A stretch of 64,000 nt of DNA, from assembly GCA_051878315.1 (NCBI GenBank), contig JBJEJW010000023.1:9040-73039 (forward strand). The letters are read 5' to 3'. How positions within the stretch are numbered: the first letter of the stretch is position 1; each line of letters starts with the position of its first letter. Under the pieces are notes generated by a model. The model was not told where the DNA came from. It worked only from the letters and a program-made list of their open reading frames with translations, and did no database searches. The position numbers and the translations under genes are program-made. This stretch comes from W0P28-013 sp051878315. Its GTDB lineage: Bacteria > Bacteroidota > Bacteroidia > Bacteroidales > Paludibacteraceae. Shown piece after piece: positions 61,954 through 64,000 of the stretch.

Positions 61954-63774
61954 CTAATTTATCGGAATCGATTCGCTCGGATATTGATAATCCAAATGAC
62001 GCTTCGGCTTGATGAAACACGACATAATGCTTATCAACCCAACACGCCCTACGAACATCAACACAATGAGCACAACATGACTGGCATCGCATAATTTCGG
62101 CGTCAGATTCATCGATAGCCCTACCGTACTGAAAGCCGATACCACTTCGAACAACAAATCCACCAACGGCACCGCAGGCTCGAACCACGCCAGACACATC
62201 ATACCGATTACAATCACGAACAAAGACACAAAAATGATGATAAACGCCCTATTGACAGTGGTTTCGGCGATGCGTCGATGACGAATCTCGATATGGTCGC
62301 GTCCACGCAGCGTGTGCCACACATTCAGCAACGCTATACCGATAGTAGTCGTTTTAACACCGCCACCGGTTGACATAGGCGAAGCACCTATCCACATGAA
62401 CACTATCATCCACAACACCGTCAGCGGCATCATTTGCGCCACATCGAACGTATTGAAACCGGCTGTACGCGGCGTAACCGACATAAAAAAGGCCGTTACC
62501 AATTTGCCGCCAAACGATTTGTCAGCCAGCAGATTATTATACTCTGTCGCGTAAAAAATCGCCGTGCCGCCCAACAATAACATCAACGTAACCGTCAGCA
62601 CTATCAATGTGTTGGACGTCAGCAAATGCGGTATATACAACGGGCGTTTTTTCTTGCCAAACATACGGCGAAACAAATTTCTGCACTCATGCAACACCCA
62701 TTTGCTAAGATTGAATATAATGGGGAAACCCAAACCGCCCAGCACCACCAACGTGGCAATAACCAGATGCAACAGATAATTGTCGCGAAACGAGACATGC
62801 ATCAATCCTTCGGGTGCAATCGAAAATCCCGCATTGCAAAACGCCGATATTGCATGAAAAACAGCGAAAGCCACATCGTGCCACGACTGCCCATAAATGC
62901 TCACAAATATCAGATAAGCGCCCACACTCTCCAACACAAACGTTACCAAAATAATATACCACAATGTCTTGAATATCTGACCGATACCTTTCTCCGGATC
63001 CACCAAATCTTTTATCAGCATTTTATTTTGTCCCAAATGTCGACCGGCAAAAAACAACCCGAAAAAACTTGTGAACGTCATAATGCCGATACCGCCCAAC
63101 TGAATCAGAATGGCAATAATGGTCTGTCCCATGATGGTAAATGTAGATGACACATCGACCGTCGTCAAACCGGTAACACATACCGCACTGACCGCCGTAA
63201 ACAAAGCATCGATAAAACGGATTGAATGCGTCGTCGAACGAGGCAACATCAGCAACCCCGAACCAATAAGAATGAGCAAAATAAAACTACCAACAAAAAT
63301 CCATGTAGGATTAAGACGAGAATGCAACGATCGCGTAACAAATACCGATAAATTGATAATCGCCTGAGCCGACACCAAGGCAAACAACAAATAGTCATTA
63401 TTCGCCCATTCGAACACCACGAATTGTTCTATCACCGATTGTGGCAACAACCACGAAATACCGACAAACAACAGCAACAACGATGCCGCCAACTTCAAGT
63501 ACCACACTCGCGACGGACGCGTACCAAACACATCGCCCACCACCAATACCAAAAACTCGGCCAACGACAGAAAATAGAACCACTTAAACGGCGTTAACAC
63601 CTCTGCCATGCGCGCCTCTTGCTGAAAACCGAAACCGTAAACCACAACGCCTACCACGCACAAGGCACACAACACATTTGTTACCTTGAGCATCGTCCAC
63701 AGCACACCGATCAGCGGTTGCATAAACAGATGCAAACGCATTTGCAACGATTTGAGAAAACCCCGTAAAGCCAT
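61954..63774 (-). CDS. K+ transporter membrane subunit (TrkH/KtrB type)
   Basis: This is a 606-residue inner-membrane protein. Four pore loops with filter-like G are seen: TAVSAVCVTGLTTVD, FHAISAFCNAGFSI, MSVTPRTAGFNTFD and FEVVSAFSTVGLS, the hallmark of the Trk/Ktr family. An N-terminal extension of about 150 residues with 5 further helices is typical of Bacteroidetes members. It starts a tight unit with ktrA, tadA, ftsK and lolA. Confidence 0.92.
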   Translation of the reverse strand: MALRGFLKSLQMRLHLFMQPLIGVLWTMLKVTNVLCALCVVGVVVYGFGFQQEARMAEVLTPFKWFYFLSLAEFLVLVVGDVFGTRPSRVWYLKLAASLLLLFVGISWLLPQSVIEQFVVFEWANNDYLLFALVSAQAIINLSVFVTRSLHSRLNPTWIFVGSFILLILIGSGLLMLPRSTTHSIRFIDALFTAVSAVCVTGLTTVDVSSTFTIMGQTIIAILIQLGGIGIMTFTSFFGLFFAGRHLGQNKMLIKDLVDPEKGIGQIFKTLWYIILVTFVLESVGAYLIFVSIYGQSWHDVAFAVFHAISAFCNAGFSIAPEGLMHVSFRDNYLLHLVIATLVVLGGLGFPIIFNLSKWVLHECRNLFRRMFGKKKRPLYIPHLLTSNTLIVLTVTLMLLLGGTAIFYATEYNNLLADKSFGGKLVTAFFMSVTPRTAGFNTFDVAQMMPLTVLWMIVFMWIGASPMSTGGGVKTTTIGIALLNVWHTLRGRDHIEIRHRRIAETTVNRAFIIIFVSLFVIVIGMMCLAWFEPAVPLVDLLFEVVSAFSTVGLSMNLTPKLCDASHVVLIVLMFVGRVGLISIMSCFIKPKRHLDYQYPSESIPIN

Positions 63775-63798
63775 TCGTAATAAATACGTTTAATCTTG

Positions 63799-63829
63799 CA
63801 AAAGTACGATTTTTTTCGTAAACCGCAAA
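63799..63829 (-). promoter_or_regulatory. Promoter for the trkH-lolA unit
   Basis: Minus-strand TACTTTTG (63806-63799) with TTTG (63829-63826) 19 bp upstream, 25 bp before the trkH-like start. Confidence 0.5.
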
Positions 63830-64000
63830 ATGGTCGCACGCAAAAAAAAACAACATACAAACATTTTTATGTACGACAAAAATGACCGAGCATAGTGTGG
63901 TACATTTTTTGCAATGCTTTTTACAGGAACTTTTTTTCTAACCACATCACTCCTGTCCCGTAAAAGTGGATAAGTTGGTCTTTGAAATAATTGAAATACA
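63830..64000. other. Window end, no gene recognised
   Basis: There is no reading frame with a recognisable product. A short inverted repeat CATTTTT / AAAAATG lies near 63862-63884. The stretch is AT-rich and may be the upstream region of a plus-strand gene beyond the window. Confidence 0.5.

Overview
The window looks like a chromosomal segment of an anaerobic member of the Bacteroidales (Bacteroidota). The evidence is the family content: DUF6048/DUF6452, DUF4199 next to a GT2 transferase, a long N-extended NusB, the nusB-yajC-ybbR-coaE order, DUF4494, DUF5723, DUF2723, a Bacteroidetes-type RpoZ and secreted proteins with type IX secretion C-terminal domains. In addition, TAnnTTTG promoter boxes precede most transcription units, and Shine-Dalgarno sequences are weak or absent. 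A complete Na+-pumping methylmalonyl-CoA decarboxylase operon and pyruvate phosphate dikinase suggest a propionate-forming fermenter. The type IX cargo points to a Porphyromonas/Paludibacter-like lineage, but the species cannot be named from this sequence.

Layout. 1-5688 (minus): a type III-A CRISPR-Cas operon, cas6-cas10-csm2-csm3-csm4-csm5, followed by a CARF-domain effector cut by the window edge. The Cas10 has the GGDD cyclase centre but no N-terminal HD nuclease domain. No CRISPR array and no cas1/cas2 lie in the window. 5862-6704 (plus): a divergent patatin-like phospholipase. 6712-15794 (minus): envelope and housekeeping genes (DUF6048, DUF6452, nitroreductase, GT2, DUF4199, rpoZ, bamD, an Omp85 barrel without POTRA domains, DUF819, a PlsC-like acyltransferase). 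15894-21420 (minus): polysaccharide deacetylase, a giant DUF2723 protein (likely protein O-glycosylation) and nadB.

21698-26077 (plus): a lipoprotein and an 878-residue DUF5723/OmpA protein with eight thrombospondin type-3 calcium repeats. tRNA-His and an AlkD-like HEAT protein follow. 27056-35428 (minus): three large secreted proteins, namely a three-module leucine-rich repeat protein, a subtilisin-like protease and a beta-repeat protein. They probably use type IX secretion. 35769-41155 (minus): pth, bL25, a CcdA-like membrane protein with a small thioredoxin-like partner, ybaK, an endonuclease/phosphatase-fold protein and a beta-helix lipoprotein.

41287-46200 (plus): a small conserved protein, then mce, mmdA, an OadG-type gamma subunit, a biotin carrier with two complete biotinyl domains, and the Na+-pumping beta subunit. 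46445-51853 (minus): a BmrR-like regulator, mtgA, coaE, ybbR, yajC, nusB and rsmE. 51995-53955 (plus): lipoprotein, DUF4494 and the YggS PLP-homeostasis protein. 54089-63774 (minus): a SnoaL-like lipoprotein, ppdK, and a tight operon trkH-ktrA-tadA-ftsK-lolA.

The most interesting items are the HD-less, probably signalling-only type III-A CRISPR locus, the tandem-biotin carrier of the decarboxylase, the triplicated LRR supermodule protein, and the lipoprotein/DUF5723-OmpA pair. Nothing here could be searched against databases. Family names rest on recognised motifs and gene order.
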